Assembly (NCBI GenBank): GCA_964603985.1
Contig: CAZRXG010000006.1
Coordinates: 99,508 to 163,507 of the forward strand
Length of the DNA stretch: 64,000 nt
Direction: 5' to 3'
Source of the DNA: CAZRXG01 sp964603985
GTDB lineage: Bacteria > Chloroflexota > Anaerolineae > Aggregatilineales > UBA3940
The notes under the pieces are model-generated. The model had not been told where the DNA came from and did no database searches. It saw only the letters and a list, made by a program, of their open reading frames with translations. Positions within the stretch are counted from its first letter, which is position 1. Each line of letters opens with the position of its first letter. Shown one piece after another: positions 49,389 through 58,085 of the stretch. The translations under genes and the position numbers were made by a program.

Positions 49389-50729
49389 ATGCAAGAACGC
49401 GTGCGCCAGTTATTTCGTCTTCGCCCCGGCGAGGCCGGTACAGTTTTCGTTCTCGGCCTTCTCCTGTTGAGCAACTCCCTGGCTATCGGGGTTGCCAACG
49501 TGGTCTCCGTCAGCGGCTTCCTGAACCAGGTTGATGTCCCCAACATTCTCATCGTCATCGGCGTCGACATGGTGTTGCTTCTCCTGACGATCGGGCTGCA
49601 ATCTCTGATCATCGACCGCTTCGACCGCGTCAGGCTGCTGCGCTGGACGATTTTCATCTTCGCGTTGGTCTACGTTTTCCTGCGGCTGCTTTTTTCCTTA
49701 CAGGTGCCTCCCTGGCTTGGCTACTCGCTTCTCTACCTGATCGGCGACCAGCAGTGGTTGTTCTTCCCGCTCGTCTTCTGGATTCTCGCCAACGACGTTT
49801 TTGACATGGCTCAGGCCAAGCGCCTGTTTCCGCCCATTGCTGCGTTTGGCTTTGTCGGGCAGATTCTTGGCCTCTCGCTGTCTGCTGCCGCGCCCCACCT
49901 GCTGAGTGTGCGCGGCGTTTCCTCCGTCGAGCTGCTCACCCTCAACGCGCTGATCTACTTGTTTGCTTATATGTTGGTAGCAGGAGGATTGCACGGTGTC
50001 AGGCTGCGCCAGTTCACGTCCCGCTCCGAGAGGGTGCGCGAGACGTTGGTCGAGGGGTGGGGGTTTGTGCGCGAGGTGCCCTCATTTCGTTATCTGGTCA
50101 TGGCAATGCTGGCCGTGGGGTTGACCCTGATGATAGTGGATTACCATTTCCTGTTCACCACGTCTATCAGTTTTCCACAGGCGTCCGACCTCCAGACCTT
50201 TTACGGCCTGTATCGCCTTGGCGAAACCGTGCTCGCCATCCTGATCCAGAGCTTCGTGACCAGCCGTATCATTGACCGGATCACGCTGAAAAACACCTTC
50301 CTGTTTTTCCCCGTCACACTGCTGGCCGGGGTGACCTGGGTGATCGCCATGCCCGGCATTATCGGCAGCGCCGGTGGACGGGCGCTCTCGCGCCTGATCT
50401 TCAACACGGTCGACGATTCGGCCCGCAAGTCGTTCCAGGCGCTTGTCCCGGAGGAGCGCAGGGGGCGTGTCAGCATTTTCATCGAAGGCTACCTGCCCTC
50501 ACTGGGCACGATTATTGGCTGTCTGATAACCGGTGCCATCGTCTTTGTGGGGCTTCGGTCGGGGAGTGAGAGCTACATCTACGTTTATCTGGCCGTCGCG
50601 GCGCTGGCAGCCATTTTTGCGTTTTGGGCTATACTGAAGATGCGCACCGTGTACGACAGCAGTCTGTTTAATTGGCGGCTGAAGCGCCGCCAGCGGCGTT
50701 CTGACGTGTTAGACAAGCTCGATTTCTGA
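49389..50729 (+). CDS. MFS-like multi-pass transporter
   Basis: A 446-residue membrane protein with about 12 hydrophobic segments, for example residues 20-42, 53-75, 85-105 and 112-130. It has short basic loops such as DRFDRVRLLRW. The overall pattern resembles the Npt1/Npt2 (ADP/ATP translocase-like) or general MFS group; I cannot choose. The ATG at 49389 is supported by GGGGAG 7 bases upstream. The stop overlaps the next start (TGATG). Confidence 0.8.
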   Translation: MQERVRQLFRLRPGEAGTVFVLGLLLLSNSLAIGVANVVSVSGFLNQVDVPNILIVIGVDMVLLLLTIGLQSLIIDRFDRVRLLRWTIFIFALVYVFLRLLFSLQVPPWLGYSLLYLIGDQQWLFFPLVFWILANDVFDMAQAKRLFPPIAAFGFVGQILGLSLSAAAPHLLSVRGVSSVELLTLNALIYLFAYMLVAGGLHGVRLRQFTSRSERVRETLVEGWGFVREVPSFRYLVMAMLAVGLTLMIVDYHFLFTTSISFPQASDLQTFYGLYRLGETVLAILIQSFVTSRIIDRITLKNTFLFFPVTLLAGVTWVIAMPGIIGSAGGRALSRLIFNTVDDSARKSFQALVPEERRGRVSIFIEGYLPSLGTIIGCLITGAIVFVGLRSGSESYIYVYLAVAALAAIFAFWAILKMRTVYDSSLFNWRLKRRQRRSDVLDKLDF

Positions 50730-51472
50730 TGCCTGATATCGATATCCCTGCCGGGTCGGGGCTGGCCGTTTATGAGCTTATCGAAGGCGACCCGGAGCGC
50801 CTGGAAGCGGCGCTGCGGTTGTATGCCGCGTTGATGCCGAAGTACGCGCATTATATGCCCAGGATGCGCCACCGCGCCCAGTTGTCTGCCGATCACGATC
50901 CGCGTTTCCTGGAGCACTTATGGCTGCTTGAGGTGGACGGCGACCCGGCGGCGCTGACGGCTTTTAAGTACGTGCCTGGGCGTCACTGCGGCCTGGGGAT
51001 CGACCTGGTCGTCAGCCCGGATTATCGCGCGTTCGGTGTGGGACGCTATCGTCGCCTGGCTGAGTTCGTGAATGCGTCTGTCGTGGCGCAGGTTCACGCC
51101 GACGCGCGGGCAGCCGGGCATCCCACGCCTGTCGGCCTGGTCGTGGAGGTTGCTGCTCCTGAGCTGGTTGCACATTATCGGCAGTACGGCCTTGTCGAGT
51201 TGCCGGTGGAGTACCTCGAACCCTCCTTCCCACCGCAGATTGAGGCGCATACCGGCCCGGTCGACCCGGAGGAACTGACGTTCAGTCCCATGCACCTGGG
51301 CATTTTCCCGACGGTGGGCACACGGTTCGACCTCTCTGATCGGGATATGCTTGCCGATTTGGTGATGGCTTTTCTTGTTGACCACTACAGGCTACCAGGG
51401 GATCACTGGGCTGTGCGGCGTGCCCTGGAGTCTCTCTGGTCACATGAGCGAAAAAGAGGAGAAGGAACATGA
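50729..51472 (+). CDS. GNAT-like acetyltransferase domain protein
   Basis: A 247-residue protein. Residues 40-170 fit a GNAT fold: a strand LWLLEVDGDPAALTAFKYV, then GLGIDLVVSPDYRAFGVGRYRRL with an acetyl-CoA-loop-like RxFGxG, then a strand VGLVVEVAAPELVAHYRQYGL. The C-terminal 70 residues are not assigned. It overlaps both neighbours by a few bases, so it is co-translated with the transporter and the sensor. Confidence 0.7.
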   Translation: MPDIDIPAGSGLAVYELIEGDPERLEAALRLYAALMPKYAHYMPRMRHRAQLSADHDPRFLEHLWLLEVDGDPAALTAFKYVPGRHCGLGIDLVVSPDYRAFGVGRYRRLAEFVNASVVAQVHADARAAGHPTPVGLVVEVAAPELVAHYRQYGLVELPVEYLEPSFPPQIEAHTGPVDPEELTFSPMHLGIFPTVGTRFDLSDRDMLADLVMAFLVDHYRLPGDHWAVRRALESLWSHERKRGEGT

Positions 51473-52530
51473 GCGAAGCGCTGGGATACGAATCACCAAA
51501 GCGATTGTTCAGCCTGCGAACCAAGTTGCTGATCGGGTTTACCCTGGCTTTTACCATCGTCTTCGCTGCCAGCTACTACTGGTTCTACGCCTTTGCCACC
51601 GATGAGGCGACCGGCCAGATCGAGGAGGACCTGCTGGCCACGCTTGAGGCGACTGCTCAGGGCGTGGACGGCGATGCCTTCCGCACGATGTACACCGACA
51701 ACCTCGAAGACGAGCGCTGCGCCGTGCCCGAAGATCCCGAAGAAGCCAGCGGCTATTACCCCGAAGAACCCCGTTTCTGGGAGCACATTGATTGGCTGGC
51801 TACGGTCCAGGCGATTGAGCCGCGCGCCCGGGTCTACACCTACACCTGGGGCGAGAGGGAAAACGAGATGGTCTATGTCGGCAGCAGCGGTGCGATTTTT
51901 GACCCGCCTGCCGGGGCACCGTTCTGCTATCGCGCCATCGCCCGGACGGAGTGGCCGTACAATGGGTTTGAAGAAACAACATTGGTCCCCGGCAGTTATA
52001 CAGATGAATTTGGTAAGTGGGTCACCGGCTACGCGCCGATCAAGAACGCCGACGGGGAGGTCGTGGGCGCGGCGGGCGTCGACTTTGAGGCCAGTTACGT
52101 GGAGGAGGTCAGGCAGGGCATCGTCAGAAACGTGTTGATCGCCTTTGCGCTCAGCTACGTGGTGCTCTTCGCCCTGGTCTATCTGGCCTCTGGCCTCTTC
52201 ACCCGCTCTATCGCCACCCTGACCGAGTCCGCCGAGCGCGTTGGCGAGGGCGATTACGAACAGGACTTCTCCGATCTGACTAAAGGCCGCTTCCGCGACG
52301 AGATCAGCACCCTGGCCTACGTGTTTGGCATCATGGTGGACAAGGTCTACCAGCGTGAACGGGCCTTGCGCGAGCGCGTTAGGGAACTGGAGATCATGGT
52401 TGATACCTCCAAACGTGACGAGCAGGTCCAGGAGATTGTCGACAGCGACTTCTTCCAGGATTTGCAGGACAAGGCGCGCCGTATGCGTGATCGCAGCGGT
52501 GACCGTGAGGAGGATTCTGATTCGGAGTAG
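51469..52530 (+). CDS. Membrane sensor with extracytoplasmic domain and HAMP, no output domain
   Basis: A 353-residue protein with TM helix 1 at about 17-42, an outer domain of about 180 residues that ends in a Cache-like strand pair (GKWVTGYAPIKNADGEVVGAAG), TM2 at about 220-243, then a HAMP domain (RSIATLTESAERVGEGDYEQ; onward) and a charged coiled coil to the end. No kinase, methyl-accepting or cyclase domain follows, so it must signal through a partner. The start overlaps the GNAT gene stop as ATGA. Confidence 0.85.
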   Translation: MSEALGYESPKRLFSLRTKLLIGFTLAFTIVFAASYYWFYAFATDEATGQIEEDLLATLEATAQGVDGDAFRTMYTDNLEDERCAVPEDPEEASGYYPEEPRFWEHIDWLATVQAIEPRARVYTYTWGERENEMVYVGSSGAIFDPPAGAPFCYRAIARTEWPYNGFEETTLVPGSYTDEFGKWVTGYAPIKNADGEVVGAAGVDFEASYVEEVRQGIVRNVLIAFALSYVVLFALVYLASGLFTRSIATLTESAERVGEGDYEQDFSDLTKGRFRDEISTLAYVFGIMVDKVYQRERALRERVRELEIMVDTSKRDEQVQEIVDSDFFQDLQDKARRMRDRSGDREEDSDSE

Positions 52531-52575
52531 GGAGTTCCTGCGGTCGCCATCAACGTTTTAACATGGAACTGGACA

Positions 52576-53976
52576 ATGCCCACCGTACCTCAACCTGGAT
52601 TTGATCCGCGATCTCGACTTGACGAAAACGTGCCGCTGGTCGTCGTCTACAACATATCCGAGACCTTCTACGAGTTCCTGAGCCGCGCAGAAGATCCCCT
52701 GGAGCGGGAGCGGCTCATCCGTGGAGAGCAGTATCGCACCGACCGCGCCTTGCTCTGGCTGGGCGATCCTAAGCTGGTCTTCGTGACCTTCCCCATATCG
52801 CATGCCGATTACCTCTGCCGGCGGTTTGGGTATCACGGCACAGAGTACGTGGTGCCCTCCCAGCCCGGCCCCTGGCTGAGCCTCGACATCCTGCGCGAGC
52901 AGGCGCTCGTGGATCGGCTGGTTGAGTACGCCGGGAGCGACCGGACGGTGCAGTTGATCCCCTATGCAACCACCGACCAGTTCCTGCAACTGGCCGAAAC
53001 GCTGCGCACGCGTTACGGGTTGAACATCCTGCTGCCCGAATGTCCCACGCCGGATAAGCTGTGGATACGCGACTACGTCGATACCAAGGCCGGGTTCCGC
53101 GTCCTGGCCTCCCACTGGCTGCCCGACTCCGCCGGGCTGCTGCCCCAGGGGATCATCTGCCGCGATCCGCAGCAGGCCGCCCGCGTCGCGCACTGGTTTT
53201 GTGCCGATGGGCGTTCGTGTGTTGTCAAGGCCGACGCCGGGGAGAACGGCATCGGCAGCATTGTCGCCAAGCGCCTTTCGCTGGAGGGGTTTCAACAGGC
53301 GATCCAGGGTAGCCCCTTTTTGCGCGATGACTGGATAACGGTCGAGGAGTTCATCCACTCCCCCCACCAGTTATCGCCTTCGCTTGAGATGTTCGTCCCT
53401 CCACTTGGGGCTGGCGAGCCTGCGGTGACCTACCTCTCCCAGCAGTTGTTTCATGAGTTTGGCGACTTCTGCGGGGTTCTGGTCAGCCGGGAACTTGTCG
53501 AAGCCGGTTGGTACCCGCGTCTGGCCGAGAGCGGCATGGTGATCGCCACCCGGTTGCAGGAGATGGGCTACGTGGGCCACTTCGACCTGGATGCCATCGT
53601 CGATGCCGACGACAACGCCGTCCTGCTGGAGATCAACTCGCGCCGCACCGGTGGCACGCACGTCCACGAGTTCGCCACCTTTCACTTTGGCCCCGACTAC
53701 CTGGACGAGGTCGTGCTGCTCAGCAACGACGCCATGCACAGCGGGGTTTTCACCGACGGTGGCGACCTGCTGGGCGTGATCGATGACCTCCTGTACCCGG
53801 TGCGGGGCGAGCGGCGAGGCGTTATCATCGTCGTGACCTCCGCCCTGGAGGTGCACGAGTTCGGCTGTATCATCGTCGCTCAGTCCACCGGCGAGGCGTT
53901 GGAGCTGCTGGATCTGCTCAAGGAACGCATCCGCAGCGTCGGCGAGCAGCGTGCAAAGCAGCCCTCGTCTCGGTAA
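52576..53976 (+). CDS. ATP-grasp enzyme, PGM1-related peptide-ligase type
   Basis: A 466-residue protein. An N-terminal alpha/beta region (residues 20-150; VPLVVVYNISETFYEFLSRA) resembles a pre-ATP-grasp domain. The ATP-grasp part follows, with SCVVKADAGENGIGS near residue 216 as the nucleotide loop and VLLEINSRRTGGTHVHE near 352 as the metal-binding motif. Related proteins act as peptide ligases or carboxylate-amine ligases in natural product pathways; the substrate here is unknown. It has no biosynthetic neighbours apart from GNAT genes. Confidence 0.82.
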   Translation: MPTVPQPGFDPRSRLDENVPLVVVYNISETFYEFLSRAEDPLERERLIRGEQYRTDRALLWLGDPKLVFVTFPISHADYLCRRFGYHGTEYVVPSQPGPWLSLDILREQALVDRLVEYAGSDRTVQLIPYATTDQFLQLAETLRTRYGLNILLPECPTPDKLWIRDYVDTKAGFRVLASHWLPDSAGLLPQGIICRDPQQAARVAHWFCADGRSCVVKADAGENGIGSIVAKRLSLEGFQQAIQGSPFLRDDWITVEEFIHSPHQLSPSLEMFVPPLGAGEPAVTYLSQQLFHEFGDFCGVLVSRELVEAGWYPRLAESGMVIATRLQEMGYVGHFDLDAIVDADDNAVLLEINSRRTGGTHVHEFATFHFGPDYLDEVVLLSNDAMHSGVFTDGGDLLGVIDDLLYPVRGERRGVIIVVTSALEVHEFGCIIVAQSTGEALELLDLLKERIRSVGEQRAKQPSSR

Positions 53977-54015
53977 ACTTGAACCATCGGCGATAAAGGA
54001 AGGGGTCATTCATTC

Positions 54016-54936
54016 ATGGCAGAACAATTCAACTACGGCGGGCAGGCCGTCATCGAAGGCGTGATGATGCGCGGCGGTACGCATCTTGCGGTTGCCGTCC
54101 GCGATCCTGAAGGCAACGTCGTCCTGCACGAGGAGCCGATTAACTCGGCCCTGTACAACGGCATCTGGAGCCGCATCCCCTTCGTGCGCGGGCTGGGGCT
54201 GCTGTGGGATTCGCTGGGGCTGGGAACCCGTGCCCTTATGTTCTCCGCAGACGTGGCGGCTGGTGACGAAGCCGATTTCGGTGGGCCGGTCGCGTGGGGC
54301 ATGATCGTGTTCTCCTTTGCGCTGGCGCTTGGCATCTTCTTTCTGATCCCGGCGGCTGCCGTCGATGGCTTGCACGCGCTGACCGGTCTCCAGGCCCCCT
54401 TCCTCGGCAACGTGGTCGAGGGCATCATCCGACTGGCGTTCGTCGTCGGCTACATCTGGGCGGTAGGCCGCCTCTCCGAAATCCGGCGCGTCTTCCAGTA
54501 TCACGGCTCAGAGCACAAAACCATCAACGCCTACGAAGACGGCGCGCCGCTCACGCCGGATTCGGTGGCCCGTTACCCCCGCGAGCATCCCCGCTGTGGA
54601 ACCGGCTTCCTGCTGGTCGTGGTCGTCATCTCGGTGCTGGTGTTCGCGTTGTTGGGCCGCCCTCCGCTCCTGCTGCGGCTGGTCTCGCGCATCCTGCTGA
54701 TCCCCGTCATCGCGGGCGTGTCCTACGAGTACATCCGCCTCACCGCTCGCCATATGGATAATCCCCTCGTCCGGCTGCTCGTCAAGCCCCAACTGGCGCT
54801 TCAACGTCTGACTACCCGCGAGCCGTCTCCCGACATGCTCGAGGTGGGCATCGCCGCCTTGAGGCGTGTCCTGGCGGCGGAGGACCTGCCGCTCCCCTCG
54901 CCCGCCGCCGGGCCTTCCCCTGCGGAGGCCAGATGA
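54016..54936 (+). CDS. DUF1385 membrane protein (YqhQ-like)
   Basis: A 306-residue protein with the DUF1385 opening NYGGQAVIEGVMMRGG, a RIPFVRGLGLLWDSLGLG stretch, and four or five membrane segments (about 93-115, 130-150, 195-215, 220-240). YHGSEHKTINAYEDG near 160 and HPRCGTGFLLVVVV near 195 are hallmarks. The role is not firmly known in the family. The next gene overlaps it by 4 bases. Confidence 0.92.
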   Translation: MAEQFNYGGQAVIEGVMMRGGTHLAVAVRDPEGNVVLHEEPINSALYNGIWSRIPFVRGLGLLWDSLGLGTRALMFSADVAAGDEADFGGPVAWGMIVFSFALALGIFFLIPAAAVDGLHALTGLQAPFLGNVVEGIIRLAFVVGYIWAVGRLSEIRRVFQYHGSEHKTINAYEDGAPLTPDSVARYPREHPRCGTGFLLVVVVISVLVFALLGRPPLLLRLVSRILLIPVIAGVSYEYIRLTARHMDNPLVRLLVKPQLALQRLTTREPSPDMLEVGIAALRRVLAAEDLPLPSPAAGPSPAEAR

Positions 54937-55478
54937 GCCTGTTTGAGGGTAAGCTGGTCCGCCTGACGCACATCCGGCGCGACGACATTCCCACCTTCTG
55001 CCGCTGGTTCCGCGACTACGAGGTCCAGCGGCTGCTGGCCTTTGATCCCATCATTCCCATCACCGACGAGGCCGAGGAGGCGTGGTTTGAAAGCGCCACT
55101 AAGAGCGAGAACGAGTATCACTTCAGCATCCGCCTGCTTGAAAACGACCTCCTGATCGGCAACTGCTCTCTGTTTGGCGTCAACGCCCGCAACCGCAGCG
55201 CCGAGTTTGGGATCGCGATCGGCGAGAAGGAGTATTGGGGTAGGGGGTTCGGTTCCGACGCGGTGCGCGTCCTGCTGCGCTTCGCCTTTAATGAGCTGAA
55301 CCTGAACCGCGTTCACCTGGACGTGCTGGCCTATAACAAGCGTGCCATCAGCGCTTACGTCAAGGTTGGCTTTACCCACGAGGGCACCCGGCGATGCGCC
55401 ATCTACCGCGAGGGCGAGTATCACGATGTCTATGTGATGGCTATCCTGCACGAGGAGTGGAAGGCCCGCCAGGAGTAG
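54933..55478 (+). CDS. GNAT N-acetyltransferase (RimJ/RimL type)
   Basis: A 181-residue acetyltransferase with the RimJ/RimL order: LVRLTHIRRDDIPTFCRWF at the start, IGNCSLFGVNARNRSAEFGI, GEKEYWGRGFGSDAVRVLL (acetyl-CoA loop) and NLNRVHLDVLAYNKRAISAY. The ATGA overlap with the DUF1385 gene shows co-translation. The target is unknown. Confidence 0.92.
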   Translation: MSLFEGKLVRLTHIRRDDIPTFCRWFRDYEVQRLLAFDPIIPITDEAEEAWFESATKSENEYHFSIRLLENDLLIGNCSLFGVNARNRSAEFGIAIGEKEYWGRGFGSDAVRVLLRFAFNELNLNRVHLDVLAYNKRAISAYVKVGFTHEGTRRCAIYREGEYHDVYVMAILHEEWKARQE

Positions 55479-55552
55479 CTCCCGGCAGGTTGATGTTGTG
55501 CCAACCAGATAGGAATCGTCCCGGCTGATCCTTGGCCCGGCCGCTTTTGTGT

Positions 55553-55582
55553 TCCCCCTCATTTTTGGGGGGGGCGTTTTCT
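55553..55582 (+). terminator. Possible terminator before the membrane-protein operon
   Basis: A C-run (CCCCC) and a G-run (GGGGG) flank ATTTTT and are followed by CGTTTTC, giving a short GC stem. It is weak but well placed, 12 bases before the strong promoter. Confidence 0.35.
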
Positions 55583-55593
55583 TCATATGGCGC

Positions 55594-55621
55594 TTGACAT
55601 CTTCCGGCACCATGCTATAAT
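55594..55621 (+). promoter_or_regulatory. Consensus promoter of the paired membrane-protein operon
   Basis: TTGACA, 16 bases ending in TGC, then TATAAT: both hexamers are perfect and the -10 is extended. It is the strongest promoter in the window. Confidence 0.85.
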
Positions 55622-55630
55622 TATGGCAGG

Positions 55631-55651
55631 ATACTTTGTACTGCAAAGTAT
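55631..55651 (+). promoter_or_regulatory. Inverted-repeat operator just after the promoter
   Basis: ATACTTTG, a 5-base spacer TACTG, then CAAAGTAT: a perfect 8-bp inverted repeat that overlaps the expected transcription start region. It is the likely site of the winged-helix regulator encoded as the third gene of the operon. Confidence 0.75.
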
Positions 55652-55694
55652 TTGGTGATGCAAATAGCTTTATACTGATTTACAAAGGTGCGGT

Positions 55695-56375
55695 ATGTCG
55701 CCAACGATTGATCTGAAGGAACTTGAACGCAAGGCCTGGAAGTCCTACTTCCAGGATGGTCTGTGGGACATCTTCTTTGGCATGCTCCTGCTCGCGTCCG
55801 CCGTCAGCGCCTGGCTCGATTATAAAGGCGTGCCCGATCCCACGCGGATTCCCACATACGTCGCGATCATGCTGCTGGGTGGGCTGTTCATGTGGGCGGG
55901 CCGAACGTACATCACTGCCCCCCGCCTGGGCCGCGTCAGGTTCGGCCCGCGGCGCCAGGCCAGCCGGAACAGGTTGCGTGTCGTGATCTTTGTCTCGGTA
56001 TTCGTGATCTGGGCGCTGTTTCTTGTTGGTCTGGCCGTGAATCGCGGCTGGCTTCAGCAACCTGAGCCGCGGCTGCTGGGGCGGATATCCGTCGGCTCGA
56101 TCATTTCAGTACTGACCTTTCTCATCGTTTTCAGCCTGATGGCTTACTTCTTAGAGTTCCCTCGCCTGTACCTGTACGCTGTGCTGTTCTCCTTGCAGGA
56201 GGTCGCCGGTGTGGCGTGGCATGAGCTTGCCGGTTCCGACATCGGCTTCATCGTCGGGCCCGCTGTCGCGGCGACTGTTGCGCTGCTCATTGGTTTGGTC
56301 TCGTTCGTGCGCTTCCTGCGCGAGTACCCCGTACCGGGGATGAATGAGCAGGCCAATCACCATCAGAGCCGATAG
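55695..56375 (+). CDS. Multi-pass membrane protein, paralogue 1 of a regulated pair
   Basis: A 226-residue protein: a conserved N-terminal amphipathic segment (IDLKELERKAWKSYFQDGLW), then about six hydrophobic segments, a cytoplasmic basic loop (LGRVRFGPRRQASRNR) and a conserved end RFLREYPVPG. It is clearly paralogous to the following gene across its whole length. It lies under the perfect promoter and operator. The function is unknown; ABC-type permeases are not indicated. Confidence 0.82.
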   Translation: MSPTIDLKELERKAWKSYFQDGLWDIFFGMLLLASAVSAWLDYKGVPDPTRIPTYVAIMLLGGLFMWAGRTYITAPRLGRVRFGPRRQASRNRLRVVIFVSVFVIWALFLVGLAVNRGWLQQPEPRLLGRISVGSIISVLTFLIVFSLMAYFLEFPRLYLYAVLFSLQEVAGVAWHELAGSDIGFIVGPAVAATVALLIGLVSFVRFLREYPVPGMNEQANHHQSR

Positions 56376-56424
56376 TGAAAGTTTGTCATTGCGGACTGCT
56401 AACGCGAATTCAGAAAGGCTTGTC

Positions 56425-57096
56425 ATGTCACAGCAGATCGATCTCAAGCAACTTGAGCGCCGGGCCTGGCGGTCTGTCTTCCAGGACGGCCTGTGGGACA
56501 TCTATCTGGGCCTCTTGCTTCTGGCGATGGCCGTCGGCGCGTGGCTCTCAGAGAGGGGCGTCGCGAAGTCGGTGTACTACGCCGTGTACATCGGCCTGGT
56601 TGTCCTGGCGATGGGTGTGCTTTGGGCCGGCAAGCGATTCATCACCCTTCCACGCATGGGCCGCGTCAAGTTCGGCCCGAAGCGCAAGCGGGCCCGCGCC
56701 CTGGTCAGTCTCATCCTGACCTTCTCCGTGCTCGTGGGGCTGGCGCTCATGCTCGTCACCATCAGGCTGAAAAGCAATCCCGATCTCGCGGCCCTGCTGT
56801 CCCCCGATCTGCTTATCCCGCTTGCCTGGGTGGGCAACATGCTCATTGTCTTCGGCCTGGGTGCCTACTTCCTGGAGTTCAAGCGCCTGTACTTCATCGG
56901 TGTGATGTACGCCCTGGCGATCCCCTTCGACATCATGCTTCACGAGTTTGCCGGTATCGACATCAGCTACGTTGCCTTTGGTGCCCCTGCTGTCATCATC
57001 CTGATCGTGGGCCTGGTTGTGCTCGTGCGCTTCCTGCGCGACTATCCCGTCCCGGCAGGCCCGGCCCCGGAGGGGGTACCCAATGCCAGCCAGTGA
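56425..57096 (+). CDS. Multi-pass membrane protein, paralogue 2 of a regulated pair
   Basis: A 223-residue paralogue of the preceding gene: IDLKQLERRAWRSVFQDGLW, MGRVKFGPKRKRARA and RFLRDYPVP match at the same places. About six membrane segments are visible. AAAGG lies 6 bases before the ATG at 56425. Its end overlaps the regulator gene by 14 bases, so the three form one operon. Confidence 0.82.
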   Translation: MSQQIDLKQLERRAWRSVFQDGLWDIYLGLLLLAMAVGAWLSERGVAKSVYYAVYIGLVVLAMGVLWAGKRFITLPRMGRVKFGPKRKRARALVSLILTFSVLVGLALMLVTIRLKSNPDLAALLSPDLLIPLAWVGNMLIVFGLGAYFLEFKRLYFIGVMYALAIPFDIMLHEFAGIDISYVAFGAPAVIILIVGLVVLVRFLRDYPVPAGPAPEGVPNASQ

Positions 57097-57412
57097 AGTC
57101 GACGGGGAGGACCTGCATCCCCTCGCCACCATCGACCGCCTGATCCACGAACCGGCCCGGCTGATGATCCTGGCCCTGCTGTACGTCGTCGAAAGCGCGG
57201 ATTTCACCTTCCTGATGAGCCAGACCGGGCTGACGTGGGGCAACCTGTCTTCGCACATGAGCAAGCTCGAAGACGCGGGCTACATCGAGGTCGAGAAGGA
57301 GTTCCGGGGCAGGAAGCCCCACACCATGCTCTGCCTCACCGACGAGGGCCGCGCCGCTTTCCGCGAGTACCGCCACAGCATGAAGCAGATCCTCGACGAT
57401 CTGCCCGACTGA
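57083..57412 (+). CDS. Winged-helix transcriptional regulator
   Basis: A 109-residue winged-helix protein of the MarR/ArsR-like type (HTH_34): LIHEPARLMILALLYVV, then DFTFLMSQTGLTWGNLSSHM as the recognition region, a wing EFRGRKPHTMLCLT and a terminal helix. The ATG at 57083 follows GGAGGGGG. As the last gene of an operon with a clear operator in its promoter, it is likely an autoregulator whose effector relates to the two membrane proteins. Confidence 0.9.
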   Translation: MPASEVDGEDLHPLATIDRLIHEPARLMILALLYVVESADFTFLMSQTGLTWGNLSSHMSKLEDAGYIEVEKEFRGRKPHTMLCLTDEGRAAFREYRHSMKQILDDLPD

Positions 57413-57434
57413 CGACGCCGTAGACCCATCCCCT

Positions 57435-57464
57435 TTGCACACCCCATCCCGCGCGTGCTACAAT
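57435..57464 (+). promoter_or_regulatory. Candidate promoter of the small membrane protein gene
   Basis: TTGCAC, 18 bases ending in TGC, then TACAAT, about 70 bases before the GTG start. Confidence 0.5.
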
Positions 57465-57536
57465 CAATGAGGTTTTTCAGCCGAATTGTCATAATCAACA
57501 CGAGCCATTCGGGTATCGAGCCTGGGAGGTCGATTC

Positions 57537-58010
57537 GTGAAAGCCTGTGCGAAGCAGTTTGCGCTGGTCTTTTTCCTGGGGTTTATCGCGCTGGCCGCCG
57601 CCCTGGGCTACGGCAGCGTCACCGGCCATCTTCTGAGCGGCCACCCTTTCGTGGCCGCGTTGCGCTTTTTTGGCCTGGGCTTGATGGCTGCCGGGCTGGT
57701 GCTGTGGATCGCCCTGCGCCGCGATCAAGCCGGGAGGCCGGGCCTCAACACATTCCTGGGGCTGATGATCGGCGTCGGGTCGCTGTTGCTCCTGATCGGT
57801 CTGCTCTTCCCACTCAGCGACTTGAGCGCTCTCCTGGGGCCGAGCGGCCTGACGCTCAACCTGGCGGCCTTGCTGGTCGGGTTCCTGGCTATGCTGTTCG
57901 CGCCCGCCTATCCCCAACCGGTTGTCAAACGCTGGGAAGAGGCCCCGCCCGTCGAGGCCGAGGTTCACACCAACGACGCCCACGCGGCGGACGAGCAGGC
58001 CGCCGGGTGA
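57537..58010 (+). CDS. Small membrane protein of unknown function
   Basis: A 157-residue protein with four hydrophobic segments (about 8-28, 40-60, 70-92, 100-122) and a short acidic cytoplasmic tail. It starts with GTG at 57537 behind GGGAGG. I do not recognise a family. It stands alone with its own promoter. Confidence 0.7.
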   Translation: MKACAKQFALVFFLGFIALAAALGYGSVTGHLLSGHPFVAALRFFGLGLMAAGLVLWIALRRDQAGRPGLNTFLGLMIGVGSLLLLIGLLFPLSDLSALLGPSGLTLNLAALLVGFLAMLFAPAYPQPVVKRWEEAPPVEAEVHTNDAHAADEQAAG

Positions 58011-58085
58011 TCTGCAACGTTCTGTCGTCCTCCTGCATCTAAGTAGCAGCCGGTTGGCCGGTTCATAACGAGGGAACGATCATCG

